A stretch of 64,000 nt of DNA, taken from the NCBI GenBank assembly GCA_017962965.1, contig JAGCUI010000026.1:62001-126000 (forward strand), given 5' to 3'. Under the pieces are notes generated by a model. It searched no databases and had not been told where the DNA came from. It worked only from the letters and a program-made list of their open reading frames with translations. Position numbers and translations under genes: made by a program. Positions 51,201 through 59,409 of this stretch are shown in pieces. Position 1 is the stretch's first letter. Each line of letters begins with the position of its first letter. This stretch comes from Treponema sp. (GTDB lineage Bacteria > Spirochaetota > Spirochaetia > Treponematales > Treponemataceae).

Positions 51201-53510
51201 TTAACCAATTTCAGAATTTAAAGCCTTAAGTGTTTTAACTTCCTTTCCGTCTGCCAAAAGCTTCTTACCGCCAATCTGAACAACACCATCAATAGCCTTA
51301 ATTTCTACGCTAAAGAATTCATCGCCGGTAATCTGTTCTTTTTTAGAAGCATTAACGTCTGCACCTTCAAGAACAACACGAGTACCAGGAGCTGCCCAGC
51401 CTGCGTCCAAAACTTCTACGCATTCCTTGTCGCCTTCTTTATAATCTCCGGCCAAAAGCATACCACGGCTTTCTACACCACGCATTGTACGAGGAGCAAG
51501 GTTTTCTGCAATGATAACATGCTTACCCAAAAGATCTTCTTCCTTAAGGTACATGCGGAGTCCCGACTGAATGGTTCTTGGAGTTCCAGTTCCGTCGTCC
51601 AGAGTTTCTATATAAAGCTTTTCTCCTTCCGGATTTGGCTTAATGTCTACAATCTTTGCAACTGTGAGATTTATGTTTTTATTAAAGAATTCAACCTGCT
51701 GCTCCGGTGTAAGAGAAGGCTTTGGTTCTTCCTTCTTTGCTTTTTCTGCTTTCTTAGCTTCTTTTTCAGCCTTTGCCTGAGCCTGACCGCTGAACTTTTC
51801 TCTGAATGCAAGCATTGTTTTCTGGTCTAAAGGCTTAAAGTAAACTTCTGTTGGTCCTACAGTTGAAAGACCTTCTGTTTCTCCAAGGTTAGCCCAAGTG
51901 TATCCAGGCTTTGCTTGGGTTCCGGCCTTTGTTTCCTGAATTGATTTTCCAAAGTAAGACATGATTACCTGAGTATACTGAGGCATATAAGGATTCATCA
52001 TAATCATTAAATCTTTGATTACGTAACAAAGGTTATGAATAAGCTTTGCACAAGCAGCTGGATCTGATTCACGAGTTTTCCATGGTTCTGCAGCCTGGAA
52101 CTTTTTATTACAGATATCAGAAATTTCAAACATTGTGTGGAAGGCATCCTTAAGTTCTGCCCATTCAAGATAATCTGTAGCCTTCTTTTCAAGGTCACGA
52201 ACCTGAGCCCAGAGCTCTTCATCAACAGGAGCATCTGGAATCTTTCCTTCAAAATATTTATTTACAAATAAAAGTGTTCTGTTTACAAGATTTCCAAGGT
52301 TTCCGATTAATTCACCGTTGAGCTTTTCCATAAAGTCTTTCCAAGTGAACTGATAATCCTGTTTTTCCGGTCTGTTATAGAAAATATAGAATCTCCATGC
52401 ATCTGCAGGAATTCCTGTTTCAATTGCATCGCTTCCAAATACACCGATTCCGCGGCTCTTTGAGAATTTTCCGTCTTCGTAATTTAAAAACTCTGTACTA
52501 GACATGTGGTGAAGCTTTGTCCAGTTATGAGGTGAACCAAGCATTGTACATGGGAAGATTACAGTGTGGAAAGGAATGTTGTCTTTTCCGATAAACTGGA
52601 ATAAATCAACCTTTCCCTTACCCTTTGCTTCTTCACTTTCTTCCGGAATCCACCAGCTCTTCCAGTCAAATGTTCCTCTTCCTGATTTTTCAAGCTCGTC
52701 TGCAAGCTGTTTTGTAATAGAAATATATCCGATTGGAGCATTAAACCAAACGTAGAAAACCTTATTTTCATAACCAGGCTTTGGAACTGGAATACCCCAT
52801 TTTAAATCACGTGTAATTGCTCTTTCCTGAAGTCCATCTCTGATCCATGCCTTAGTCATATTCAAAGCATTGTCAGACCATTTTCCTTCTACACTTGCTT
52901 TTTCCATCCATTCGTTAAGCTTTGGACTTAATGAAGGTAAATCTATATAAAGATGTTTTGTTTCGCGAACTTCCGGAGTTGCACCGCAGGTATGGCAGCG
53001 AGGTTCCTTTAATTCAATTGGGTCCAAAAGTGAACCGCATTCATCACACTGATCTCCACGGGCCTTTGTTGAACCGCATTTAGGACAAGTTCCGTCTACA
53101 TAACGGTCTGCCAAGAACATGTTGCAGTGAGGACAGAAAAGCTGTTTATTTGTGTGCTCCTTAATAAGACCTGCTTTATCAAGATCATTAAAAAGACTCT
53201 GAGTAATTTCTGTACACTGTGGATTAGAAGTGCGTCCGAATTTATCAAAGTTGATGTTGAACCATTTATAGATTTTTGTATGTTCCTGATAATAATGATT
53301 ACATAAAGCGCGAGGTTCCTTACCTTCCTCCAAAGCCTTTGTCTCTGTTGCAGTACCGTATTCATCTACACCGCAAATATAAAGTGTATCGTATCCACGG
53401 TTACGGCAGAAACGTGCAAATACATCTCCAGACAAAGATTGAATGATATTTCCAAGATGAGGAATATTGTTTACATAAGGTAAAGCAGCAGTAATAAGTC
53501 TTCTGTTCAT
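51201..53510 (-). CDS. metG: Methionyl-tRNA synthetase
   Basis: Charges tRNA-Met. 769 aa. The HIGH-type motif PYVNNIPHLGN is at residue 10 and the KMSKS equivalent KFSKSRGIG at about 350. Between them is a zinc-binding insert with four CxxC knuckles (CPHCNM, CPKCGS, CDECGS, CHTCGA), the two-zinc form. After a Lys/Ala-rich linker, residues about 640-769 are a tRNA-binding EMAP-II-like domain that dimerises the enzyme. The leader is AT-rich. Its promoter overlaps, base for base, that of the cobalamin operon reading the other way. Confidence 0.97.
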   Translation of the reverse strand: MNRRLITAALPYVNNIPHLGNIIQSLSGDVFARFCRNRGYDTLYICGVDEYGTATETKALEEGKEPRALCNHYYQEHTKIYKWFNINFDKFGRTSNPQCTEITQSLFNDLDKAGLIKEHTNKQLFCPHCNMFLADRYVDGTCPKCGSTKARGDQCDECGSLLDPIELKEPRCHTCGATPEVRETKHLYIDLPSLSPKLNEWMEKASVEGKWSDNALNMTKAWIRDGLQERAITRDLKWGIPVPKPGYENKVFYVWFNAPIGYISITKQLADELEKSGRGTFDWKSWWIPEESEEAKGKGKVDLFQFIGKDNIPFHTVIFPCTMLGSPHNWTKLHHMSSTEFLNYEDGKFSKSRGIGVFGSDAIETGIPADAWRFYIFYNRPEKQDYQFTWKDFMEKLNGELIGNLGNLVNRTLLFVNKYFEGKIPDAPVDEELWAQVRDLEKKATDYLEWAELKDAFHTMFEISDICNKKFQAAEPWKTRESDPAACAKLIHNLCYVIKDLMIMMNPYMPQYTQVIMSYFGKSIQETKAGTQAKPGYTWANLGETEGLSTVGPTEVYFKPLDQKTMLAFREKFSGQAQAKAEKEAKKAEKAKKEEPKPSLTPEQQVEFFNKNINLTVAKIVDIKPNPEGEKLYIETLDDGTGTPRTIQSGLRMYLKEEDLLGKHVIIAENLAPRTMRGVESRGMLLAGDYKEGDKECVEVLDAGWAAPGTRVVLEGADVNASKKEQITGDEFFSVEIKAIDGVVQIGGKKLLADGKEVKTLKALNSEIG

Positions 53511-53560
53511 AGGTAAAATTGTCCTTAATTTCTGAATTTTTTTTAGATTTTGAATATTTT

Positions 53561-53590
53561 ATTTTACAGTTTTTTTATGCTTTATACAAT
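53561..53590. promoter_or_regulatory. Overlapping divergent promoters for metG and the cobalamin operon
   Basis: Minus strand: TTGTAT (53589-53584) and TAAAAT (53566-53561), 17 bases apart, for metG. Plus strand: TTTACA (53563-53568) and TACAAT (53585-53590), 16 bases apart, for the riboswitch operon. Each -35 covers the other's -10, so one polymerase should exclude the other. Confidence 0.55.
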
Positions 53591-53591
53591 T

Positions 53592-53605
53592 ATCCTATAT
53601 AGGAT
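53592..53605. promoter_or_regulatory. Perfect 14-bp palindrome at the plus-strand start
   Basis: ATCCTATATAGGAT is fully self-complementary. It begins two bases after the plus-strand -10 and covers the predicted start near 53597, a position typical of operators. A role as a weak hairpin with the following T-run (53608-53614) is also possible. Confidence 0.4.
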
Positions 53606-53647
53606 GATTTTTTTGTGAATTTTTATTAATATACATTTGTGGATTTT

Positions 53648-53803
53648 AAGGAAACAATGTGAAAATCATTGACTGAATGCGCAACGGTAAGATTTAATCA
53701 AGCCCGAATGCTTAATTTCCGCGTTGAAGTTCTAAACTTCATATTTCTGCGTATGCGGAAATAATCTCTTTTTTTAGGAATTGCGCAGTCTCGATTCCTG
53801 AGG
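53648..53803 (+). promoter_or_regulatory. Cobalamin riboswitch
   Basis: Core elements follow in order: AAGGAAACAATGTGAAAATC (53648-53667), the L5 segment TGCGCAACGGTAAG (53678-53691) and the B12-box-like AAGCCCGAATGC (53700-53711). Then ATTTCCGC/GCGGAAAT enclose a GAAGTT/AACTTC hairpin. The expression platform is P13, AGGAAT (53776-53781) paired with ATTCCT (53794-53799); its loop TGCGCAGTCTCG contains TGCGCA, complementary to the palindromic TGCGCA of L5. That is the L5-L13 kissing contact of cobalamin riboswitches. GAGG (53800-53803) and the ATG at 53809 follow directly, so B12 binding should block translation initiation. Confidence 0.82.
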
Positions 53804-53808
53804 ATATT

Positions 53809-54414
53809 ATGAAAAAACGATTTTTTTCCCTCCAAAAAGCACTCGCTCTGAGTGTTCTTTTGTTGTTTACAGCTGTAATGACTGGTTGTAAACCTGATGC
53901 CACTGAAACACCTGAATATATTCCTGAAGACCTGGTGAAACTACAAGATGGTGATTTGTTGATTCAGGACTGGTTTAATCCAATGTATGCTCAAAAAATC
54001 ACAATTACACAAAATTCAATTGATGCTAAAGGCCTTGATTGGTCTGATCCAAATTACGACTGGTATAAAGAAGATGGTACTTACAAGTTTATAGATAATT
54101 ACGCCGGTAACAATCTCTATGTACTTAAAATTTCTGATTCAAATGGAACTTTATTTATTAAATATACAAGAGCAGGAAAACCTGACTGGAGCGGTTATAG
54201 CACAGACCCTTCAGAAGCTCCTGATGTTGGAAAATGGTATGCAGTAAGCTATAAAAACTTTGATTCGACAAATAAAACAATTAAAATTGCCGGAGCATAT
54301 AATGCTGCAAGAAAATCTTCTTGTGACACACTTGCAGAAGCCGTAGAAGAATTTACAATCGAAAATGGATATTTTTCAACATATGACGATTTTCAGTTGT
54401 ATGACGGTGAATAA
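53809..54414 (+). CDS. Riboswitch-controlled lipoprotein, candidate surface cobalamin-binding protein
   Basis: 201 aa. Lipoprotein signal peptide with lipobox MTGC (cysteine at about residue 27). The mature protein has no known domain by eye; it is rich in Asp, Tyr and Trp (LDWSDPNYDWYKEDG, RAGKPDWSGYSTDP, VGKWYAVSYKNF), as in beta-sandwich ligand-binding proteins. It is the first gene after the cobalamin riboswitch and lies 14 bases before the TonB receptor. In Bacteroides, surface lipoproteins such as BtuG and BtuH capture B12 for BtuB; no sequence relation to them is claimed, but position suggests a similar job. Confidence 0.75.
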   Translation: MKKRFFSLQKALALSVLLLFTAVMTGCKPDATETPEYIPEDLVKLQDGDLLIQDWFNPMYAQKITITQNSIDAKGLDWSDPNYDWYKEDGTYKFIDNYAGNNLYVLKISDSNGTLFIKYTRAGKPDWSGYSTDPSEAPDVGKWYAVSYKNFDSTNKTIKIAGAYNAARKSSCDTLAEAVEEFTIENGYFSTYDDFQLYDGE

Positions 54415-54428
54415 TTAATTTTCCCTCT

Positions 54429-56285
54429 ATGCGTTCACTATTAAAAAGAATCTGTCTTGCCCTGCTTTCATTCATTTTTGCAGGCGGTCTATTTGCACAG
54501 GAAAGCATTATCATAATGCCGGACATTACAACCTACATTGAATCGGGCGTGGAGCAAAGACAGGTTTTTAATTCCGAAGATATTTCTCAATCAAACACAG
54601 AATCCCTCACAGACTTTCTTGAGTCCCAGGGTATGCAGATTTTAACCTACGGTGCCTACGGTCTTGAAGCAAAACCTAGTATTCGTGGCTTTACAGACGA
54701 GACTGTACGCGTGGTTATAGACGGTGTTTGTGTAAATAATGCCCAGTACGGCACCTTTGATTTTACATCCATAAGCATTGAAAATATTGAACGCATAGAA
54801 ATTGTAAGAGGCGGGTTTTCAGAAGAGCCCGGAGACGAAGGAGCTGTTGGCGGAACCATTTATATCACCACCAAAAAACAGACAATCGAAAAAACTTTTA
54901 CAAGCGATTCAAGCATCAAAACCTTTTTTAATTTAAACTTCCCTCTGGATACCTTTTCCCAGAGCTTAAACTTTTCTACTCCCTTACCCGACGATTCATC
55001 ATTAAAACTAAACTTAAAGGGAACCTTTGCCAAAAACCTTTTTCTCTTTAACAGCTACAATAACATTTTAAAACAAAGGGAAAACAGCCGCGTAATAGAC
55101 GGACAGGCAGGAATTAATTATTTAAAATTCTTTGGAAACGGAAACTCCTTTTCTACAGGAGAACTGTTTTACATCGGAAATAAAGAATGCCCCGGCTCAG
55201 AAAACGAAACAAACATCGGACTTCAAAGAGATTACGACAATAACTTAACATTCAACTTAAACTTCCCCGAATTTTTAAAAGTATTAAATTTTAAAAACAA
55301 TCTTGCCTGGCTTTATAACGTTCGTTTTTACGACGACAATCTTGGACACACAGAACACTATATAAGCACAATAAAATATAAAGGCACAATCGAAGCAAAG
55401 CCTGCCCCTTTTTATTATCAGAATGCAGGACTTTTATTAAACTTTGTAGACTTAAAATCTACCACAGACGGAAATCACTTTCTTTTTGAACTTGCACTCA
55501 CCCAAACCTGCAGCTTCACATTTTTAGACCACTACACAGTAAGCATTCCTTTGATTTATAAACTAAGCGGAAATAATCAAGCCTTTATTCCAAAGCTCGG
55601 ACTCAAAGGAAGCTGGAATAATTTTGAATTAATCTTAAACGCCTACAGAATGGTTCAGTTTCCAAACATGGACGACTTGTACTGGCAGGATTCAGTTTAC
55701 CACGGAAACCCGGATTTAAAAGAAGAATCAGGCTGGGGCGGCGAAATAACAGCAAATCTTTTTAAATGCGTTTCCCTCTGCGCCTACACAAATTATTACG
55801 AAAATAAAATCCAGTGGGCCGGAACCATGCCTCAAAATGTTTCAAGCGCCTTTTATTTTGGCCTTGATATGCTCTTTAAAAAATCATTTTTACAAGACAG
55901 ACTTTTAATTCAGGCTAATGCAGAATATCTTTACACTGCCCTTTTAAATAAAAAAAATCCTGGCACCTACAAAAAAAAGATTATGTGGACTCCGGACTGG
56001 ACAGGCTCACTCACAGTAACCTATAAAACAGATAAATATGCCCTTAATTTAAATGGCTCTTATGTTGGAAAACGCTACACATCAAATGCAAATCTTTATT
56101 TTATGGACCCGTACTTTTTGTTAAACGCAAGCGCTCAGATGAATATCCAGACAGAAAACTTTATCTTTACACCTTATTTAAAGCTTTCGAATATCTTAAA
56201 CACAGATTACGAAGCCGTAGAAAATTACCCGGTTCCAGGTATCAGTTTAACTTTAGGCTTAAAATTCGGTACACGCTCTCATTGA
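54429..56285 (+). CDS. TonB-dependent outer-membrane receptor, BtuB-like
   Basis: 618 aa, the size of BtuB. A signal peptide (LALLSFIFAGGLFAQ) and a short N-terminal stretch lead to the plug domain: SLTDFLESQGMQILTYGAYG, IRGFTDETVRVVIDGVCVN and IERIEIVRGG. A 22-strand-type barrel with many alternating aromatic strands follows, ending in a short beta strand (ISLTLGLKFGTRSH). The cobalamin riboswitch upstream makes vitamin B12 or another corrinoid the likely cargo. Its 3' end overlaps the convergent hexosaminidase gene by 44 bases. No periplasmic or inner-membrane B12 transporter genes are next to it. Confidence 0.88.
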   Translation: MRSLLKRICLALLSFIFAGGLFAQESIIIMPDITTYIESGVEQRQVFNSEDISQSNTESLTDFLESQGMQILTYGAYGLEAKPSIRGFTDETVRVVIDGVCVNNAQYGTFDFTSISIENIERIEIVRGGFSEEPGDEGAVGGTIYITTKKQTIEKTFTSDSSIKTFFNLNFPLDTFSQSLNFSTPLPDDSSLKLNLKGTFAKNLFLFNSYNNILKQRENSRVIDGQAGINYLKFFGNGNSFSTGELFYIGNKECPGSENETNIGLQRDYDNNLTFNLNFPEFLKVLNFKNNLAWLYNVRFYDDNLGHTEHYISTIKYKGTIEAKPAPFYYQNAGLLLNFVDLKSTTDGNHFLFELALTQTCSFTFLDHYTVSIPLIYKLSGNNQAFIPKLGLKGSWNNFELILNAYRMVQFPNMDDLYWQDSVYHGNPDLKEESGWGGEITANLFKCVSLCAYTNYYENKIQWAGTMPQNVSSAFYFGLDMLFKKSFLQDRLLIQANAEYLYTALLNKKNPGTYKKKIMWTPDWTGSLTVTYKTDKYALNLNGSYVGKRYTSNANLYFMDPYFLLNASAQMNIQTENFIFTPYLKLSNILNTDYEAVENYPVPGISLTLGLKFGTRSH

Positions 56286-57381
56286 TTCGCTGCTCACTAA
56301 TTTCACCTTTTTTAACTGCACGCACAAGTGAATTAAAAGCATCTTCATAAGCAAAAGGAACTAAGATTATATCAACTCCTGCTTTAATTGCCATAACAGC
56401 CGCAGTTTCATCATCATAATTTTTGTGGATTGCTCCCATGCTCATTCCGTCTGTGATTATAAGCCCCTGGTAATTTAATTCATTTCTAAGCTTTTCTGTG
56501 AGTAAGGTATAAGAAAGACTTGCCGGAAGCTCATCATTTGTAACATAAGGATAATTTACATGAGAAACCATTATAAAAGGAACATTATTCTCGATTCCCT
56601 TATTAAATGGAATTATATCTGTATTTAAAATTTCTTCCCAGGTTTTATAAACAACTCCAAAATCAAAATGAGTATCTTTGGTGCAGGCTCCGTGTCCCGG
56701 AAAGTGTTTAAAACATCCCTTTATATTATTTGCTTCAAGCCCTTTAAGAACCTGTACTGCCATATTTCCTGCAACCTCAGGATTAGAAGAAAAGGCTCTG
56801 TATCCTATTACACTGTTTCCATTCTCATAAAAAACATCTGCATCAGGGGCAAAATTTACATCAAAACCAAGCTCGCTCAAATATTTTCCGATTGTATTTC
56901 CAACTTCATAAGCAAGCTTTTCATCCTTTTTCTGAGCAATTAAATACATTGGATCAAAACGCGGAACATCAAAATGTTTATTATTTGCAATTCTGGCAAC
57001 CTTTCCACCTTCTTCATCAACATAAATAAAAGGTCTTATTTTACCTAAAGCGTGTAAGTCATTATTAAATTTTATAAGCTGGTCCTGTCCCGAAAGATTT
57101 TTATCGAATAAAATAAAACCGCCTGCAGGATATCTTTTGTAATAAGACTTCATTTTGTGTGTAAGCTCTTTTAATCCGACTGTGGCAGAATTTACTTCAA
57201 CAAGACTTAAATCAGGATCTATTGCCTCAGGATGAATTACAAAAAGCTGTCCGATTTTTTCGTTCAAGGTTAATTTTGAAAGCTCATTGTTAATCTTATC
57301 ATCTTTAAGCGAAGAAGCAGTGACTATGAGAAAGAAAATCATAAAAAGAAGTGCAAATCTAAGAAAAGTCTTATTGTTCAC
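56242..57381 (-). CDS. Glycoside hydrolase family 3 beta-N-acetylhexosaminidase, NagZ-like
   Basis: 379 aa. An N-terminal signal or anchor sequence (FALLFMIFFLIVTASS) means it is exported, unlike cytoplasmic NagZ of E. coli. GH3 landmarks: LNEKIGQLFVIHPE, RPFIYVDEEGGKVARI, FKHFPGHGACTKDTHF (the His-containing loop that supplies the acid/base in NagZ) and LIITDGMSMGAI with the nucleophile aspartate. It probably removes GlcNAc from peptidoglycan or glycan fragments. It overlaps the receptor gene at its 3' end and diverges from the glycan-binding-like gene. Confidence 0.9.
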   Translation of the reverse strand: MNNKTFLRFALLFMIFFLIVTASSLKDDKINNELSKLTLNEKIGQLFVIHPEAIDPDLSLVEVNSATVGLKELTHKMKSYYKRYPAGGFILFDKNLSGQDQLIKFNNDLHALGKIRPFIYVDEEGGKVARIANNKHFDVPRFDPMYLIAQKKDEKLAYEVGNTIGKYLSELGFDVNFAPDADVFYENGNSVIGYRAFSSNPEVAGNMAVQVLKGLEANNIKGCFKHFPGHGACTKDTHFDFGVVYKTWEEILNTDIIPFNKGIENNVPFIMVSHVNYPYVTNDELPASLSYTLLTEKLRNELNYQGLIITDGMSMGAIHKNYDDETAAVMAIKAGVDIILVPFAYEDAFNSLVRAVKKGEISEQRINESVYRILSLKLN

Positions 57382-57473
57382 AAGGTGATAATAGCATTAA
57401 AATAATAAACATACTATATAAATTTACGATTATTGATGTTATAATTTTTAAAAATCTGTGGAAGGAGAAAATT

Positions 57474-58565
57474 ATGAAAAAGTTTGCAGCATTTTTAGTT
57501 TTATGTGTGTTTTCATCGCTTTTTATCTTTGCTAAGGGTGATGACAACTGGTTTATGGCTCAGACAAAAAAAGCCACTATTAGTTCCATTACAGCAACAT
57601 CAGAGCTCATAGAAGCACAGTACGAAGGAAAATATATTTATCCGCCGGTAAATATTGTAGACGGAAAATTTGAAAATACCTGGTGTGAATCTGTTCAGGA
57701 CGGACCTGGAATCGGTGAATCAATCACTATTGAATTATCAAAACCTTTAAGCTTTGATGAAATTCAGATTGTAAACGGCTTTGCATATAAAGATTATTAC
57801 AAGAAAAATAACCGCGTAAAGGATATTCAGATTACTCAGGTTGCAAAAAAACACTTCCAGCAGAAAACTTATACTTTAAAAGACGACACCCCGGACTGGC
57901 AGTCTATCAATTTTGAATATACACAGACAGCACAGACAATCACTTTTAAAATTGTAAGCGTTTATAAGGGTGCAAAATATGATGATACCTGCTTAGATGA
58001 TATCCGCTTTTTGTACAAGGGAAAGGTAATTCCTTTTGAAAACGTTGATAAAATCAAAAAAGAACAGGAAGAAAATTCCAAGCTCATGCTCCAGAATGAT
58101 TCAGGCTCTTTTAAAGATCAGTTTTTAGCACTCGCAACTCAAAAAGAAGATAAGACTTACGAGCTTGTTCTTTTAGCAGACAACAAAAAAGATGCCCTTT
58201 ATATCACATTAAAAGATGAAGAAATTAAAAGATATTCAAAAGCCCTTTATTTTCCTGCAGGCACTTCATTCTCCAAAATGGAAAAAGAAGTAAATGAAAA
58301 TGACTTATATCTTTCTTCCGGTGATTTTAAAGATAAAAAAGGACCATTTATAGTCTTTTTAAATTACTGGAGCTGGAGCAGAAGTGTAGATTATACTCTT
58401 GGAAATTACAGAATCATTAAGGATGAAACAATTGATTATGTAACAACCACAACTTCCATGCTTATTAAATTTGACGGTAAAAGCAGTATTTATATAAACG
58501 GCGTTCACTATAACATCATAAACGGTGATAACTTAGAAAAAATTGAAACAAATGATGGACTTTAA
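57474..58565 (+). CDS. Secreted protein with discoidin-like glycan-binding domain
   Basis: 363 aa with a signal peptide (FAAFLVLCVFSSLFIFA). Residues about 35-180 match the NADase-type (discoidin-like) glycan-binding fold: YPPVNIVDGKFENTWCE, GIGESITIELSKPLSFDEIQ and YDDTCLDDIRFLYKGK, found on many spirochaete and clostridial surface proteins. The C-terminal half is beta-rich and unassigned. GGAAGGAG precedes the ATG, and a TATAAT lies at 57440-57445 with a weak -35. It begins a plus-strand trio with VanW and the membrane glycosyltransferase-like gene. Confidence 0.78.
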   Translation: MKKFAAFLVLCVFSSLFIFAKGDDNWFMAQTKKATISSITATSELIEAQYEGKYIYPPVNIVDGKFENTWCESVQDGPGIGESITIELSKPLSFDEIQIVNGFAYKDYYKKNNRVKDIQITQVAKKHFQQKTYTLKDDTPDWQSINFEYTQTAQTITFKIVSVYKGAKYDDTCLDDIRFLYKGKVIPFENVDKIKKEQEENSKLMLQNDSGSFKDQFLALATQKEDKTYELVLLADNKKDALYITLKDEEIKRYSKALYFPAGTSFSKMEKEVNENDLYLSSGDFKDKKGPFIVFLNYWSWSRSVDYTLGNYRIIKDETIDYVTTTTSMLIKFDGKSSIYINGVHYNIINGDNLEKIETNDGL

Positions 58566-58573
58566 TATTAAGT

Positions 58574-59407
58574 ATGTATAAATACGTACCTCAAAAAAAA
58601 CGCAGTCATCTTAGAATAAAAGCCGGCTGCGTTTTTTATACCCTTAAAAGATATTTTTACTGGCTCAAATATAACCGTTTTTTCTGTAAAAAAGCTAAAT
58701 TTATCCAGGCGGATTTTCCATACACAGTTTTTACTCATTCAAGTCCCCTATACAGAAATCTTTCCAAAGAAGACACCCTTCTTCAAAAAGCCAAGGTTCA
58801 TAATCTTAAAATAGCCGTAAAAAAAATAAACGGAACAATTATTAAACCAGAAAATCTTTTTTCTTACTGGAAATTAATCGGAAATCCATTAAAGATAAAA
58901 GGCTATAAAAAAGGGATGATGCTTGTAAACGGAAGACCAAAGGCAAGCACAGGCGGCGGATTATGTGCTCTTTCTAACCTTTTATACTGGATTTTCTTAC
59001 ATAGCCCTCTTACAGTAAAAGAAAGATGGAGGCACAGCTACGATGTTTTCCCCGATTCCAACAGAACCCTGCCTTTTGGAAGCGGTGCAACCTGCGTATA
59101 TAATTACAGGGATTTAATCATCCAGAACCAGACTCAAAATGAATATTTAGTTTTAGTATGGATAGAAAATAACAGGCTCTGCGGAAAACTCTGCTCAAAA
59201 ACTCCTGTAGAATATGAATACGAAGTTTATCAGAAAGACCACTGGATCTCGCAGGAAGGTCCTGGTATTTACGTCCGACATAACACAATTTACAGAAAAA
59301 CCTTTGTTAAAGACAAAAGCTCTAAAAAAGAAACAGAAGATATTTTAATTACCCAAAACCACGCACTTATGATGTATAATCCTTTATTACCGGAAAAATC
59401 GGAGTAA
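58574..59407 (+). CDS. VanW-family protein
   Basis: 277 aa. The VanW signature is complete: INGTIIKPENLFSYWKLIGN, then YKKGMMLVNGRPKASTGGGL with the conserved CALSNLLYW and ERWRHSYDVFPD, ending in a G5-like beta stretch. VanW occurs in some vancomycin-resistance clusters, but its biochemical role is unsettled and most copies are not resistance genes; no vanHAX is near. It follows the glycan-binding-like gene by eight bases and precedes the membrane protein by two. Confidence 0.88.
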   Translation: MYKYVPQKKRSHLRIKAGCVFYTLKRYFYWLKYNRFFCKKAKFIQADFPYTVFTHSSPLYRNLSKEDTLLQKAKVHNLKIAVKKINGTIIKPENLFSYWKLIGNPLKIKGYKKGMMLVNGRPKASTGGGLCALSNLLYWIFLHSPLTVKERWRHSYDVFPDSNRTLPFGSGATCVYNYRDLIIQNQTQNEYLVLVWIENNRLCGKLCSKTPVEYEYEVYQKDHWISQEGPGIYVRHNTIYRKTFVKDKSSKKETEDILITQNHALMMYNPLLPEKSE

Positions 59408-59409
59408 AA

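Noticed and set aside
58574-59407. Vancomycin resistance locus
   Set aside because: VanW occurs alone; no vanH, ligase, vanX or VanRS genes are near, and isolated VanW proteins are widespread.
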